From the NCBI GenBank assembly GCA_963575745.1, contig CAUYUJ010014325.1, forward strand, positions 236,501 to 300,500: a stretch of DNA of 64,000 nucleotides, in the 5' to 3' direction. Each line of letters opens with the position of its first letter. Positions within the stretch are counted from its first letter, which is position 1. Below are positions 63,753 to 64,000 of the stretch, piece by piece. This DNA comes from Prorocentrum cordatum. Lineage: Eukaryota > Sar > Dinophyceae > Prorocentrales > Prorocentraceae. The position numbers and the translations under genes are program-made. The notes below the pieces were generated by a model that was not told the origin of the DNA, did no database searches, and worked only from the letters and a program-made list of their open reading frames with translations.

Positions 63753-64000
63753 GTGTGTCGCTAGCCACGACGCAAGCGCACTCGCTGGAATCAGCGCCGC
63801 GCTGCCTCCAGCGAGTGCGCTTACGGCGTGGCTAGCGACACACCAGCCCGGGCCGGCGTGTCGCTAGCCACGCCGCAAGCGCACTCGCTGGAATCAGCGC
63901 CGCGCTGCCTCCAGCGAGTGCGCTTACGGCGTGGCTAGCGACACACCGGCCCGGGCCGGTGTGTCGCTACGCTGGAATCAGCGCCGCGCTGCCTCCAGCG
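63753..64000 (+). repeat. Tandem long palindromes, window-truncated
   Basis: Two hairpins, 63,753-63,843 and 63,858-63,944. Arms of 34-36 nt begin GTGTCGCTAGCCACG and end GCACTCGCTGG, facing their complement across AATCAGCGCCGCGCTGCCT. The units repeat every 105 bp or so. Between unit 2 and a shortened unit 3 lies a perfect 34-nt palindrome (63,936-63,969) centred on GGCCCGGGCC. Unit 3 has lost most of its left arm (GTGTCGCTACGCTGG) and the array runs off the window. Confidence 0.95.

Overview
The window looks like nuclear DNA of a dinoflagellate, probably a large, repeat-laden genome. The best evidence is two relics of the dinoflagellate trans-spliced leader: one at 36,846-36,867 that matches the 22-nt consensus at 21 positions, and a more degraded one at 35,403-35,423. 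Each lies 120-160 nt upstream of an intronless, broken reading frame. That is the signature of spliced mRNAs that were reverse transcribed and reinserted. Fragments of a LINE-type and a copia-type retroelement, GC-rich third codon positions in the gene-like pieces, and candidate AG|G splice acceptors (with possible GC donors) fit the same picture. Nothing bacterial is visible: no operons, Shine-Dalgarno sites, rRNA or tRNA genes.

Most of the 64 kb is tandem or dispersed repeat. 0-6.3 kb: triplet microsatellites, a 100-bp repeat, an 89-nt T tract, one pseudogene-like frame (2.84-3.29 kb) and a CATA array. 6.4-13.9 kb: a modular repeat domain in which units headed by (GTT)n and a shared block of about 45 nt carry different interiors. 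14-22 kb: an 11-bp minisatellite, a 73-bp satellite, a gene-like TPR/coiled-coil locus at 18.2-19.2 kb and a 41-bp satellite. 22-26 kb: mostly non-repetitive, with weak exon candidates. 26.2-31.3 kb: units ending in (CTAT)n tracts, dotted with the motif CCTGGCAGAGCCTGG, around minus-strand frames that include a ubiquitin-like domain. 31.5-37.4 kb: candidate exons, a CTTGGGG satellite and the two spliced-leader retropseudogenes. 38.7-40 kb: a 155-bp satellite. 40.1-44.1 kb: a decayed LINE. 44.5-47.2 kb: two plausible plus-strand genes. 49.3-50.2 kb: a 24-bp minisatellite. 50.3-53.3 kb: copia remnants and another broken frame. 55.7-56.5 kb: an inverted-repeat element. 56.8-63.6 kb: three related satellites built around alternating CG tracts. 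63.75-64 kb: palindromic tandem repeats cut by the window end.

No intact protein-coding gene of recognised function can be claimed. Many long open frames are products of repeat periods divisible by three or of GC richness. The gene calls rest on amino-acid composition, GC3, splice-like boundaries and a few recognisable motifs (reverse transcriptase, endonuclease, copia, ubiquitin-like, TPR). Assignments between strands in the GC-rich parts are uncertain.
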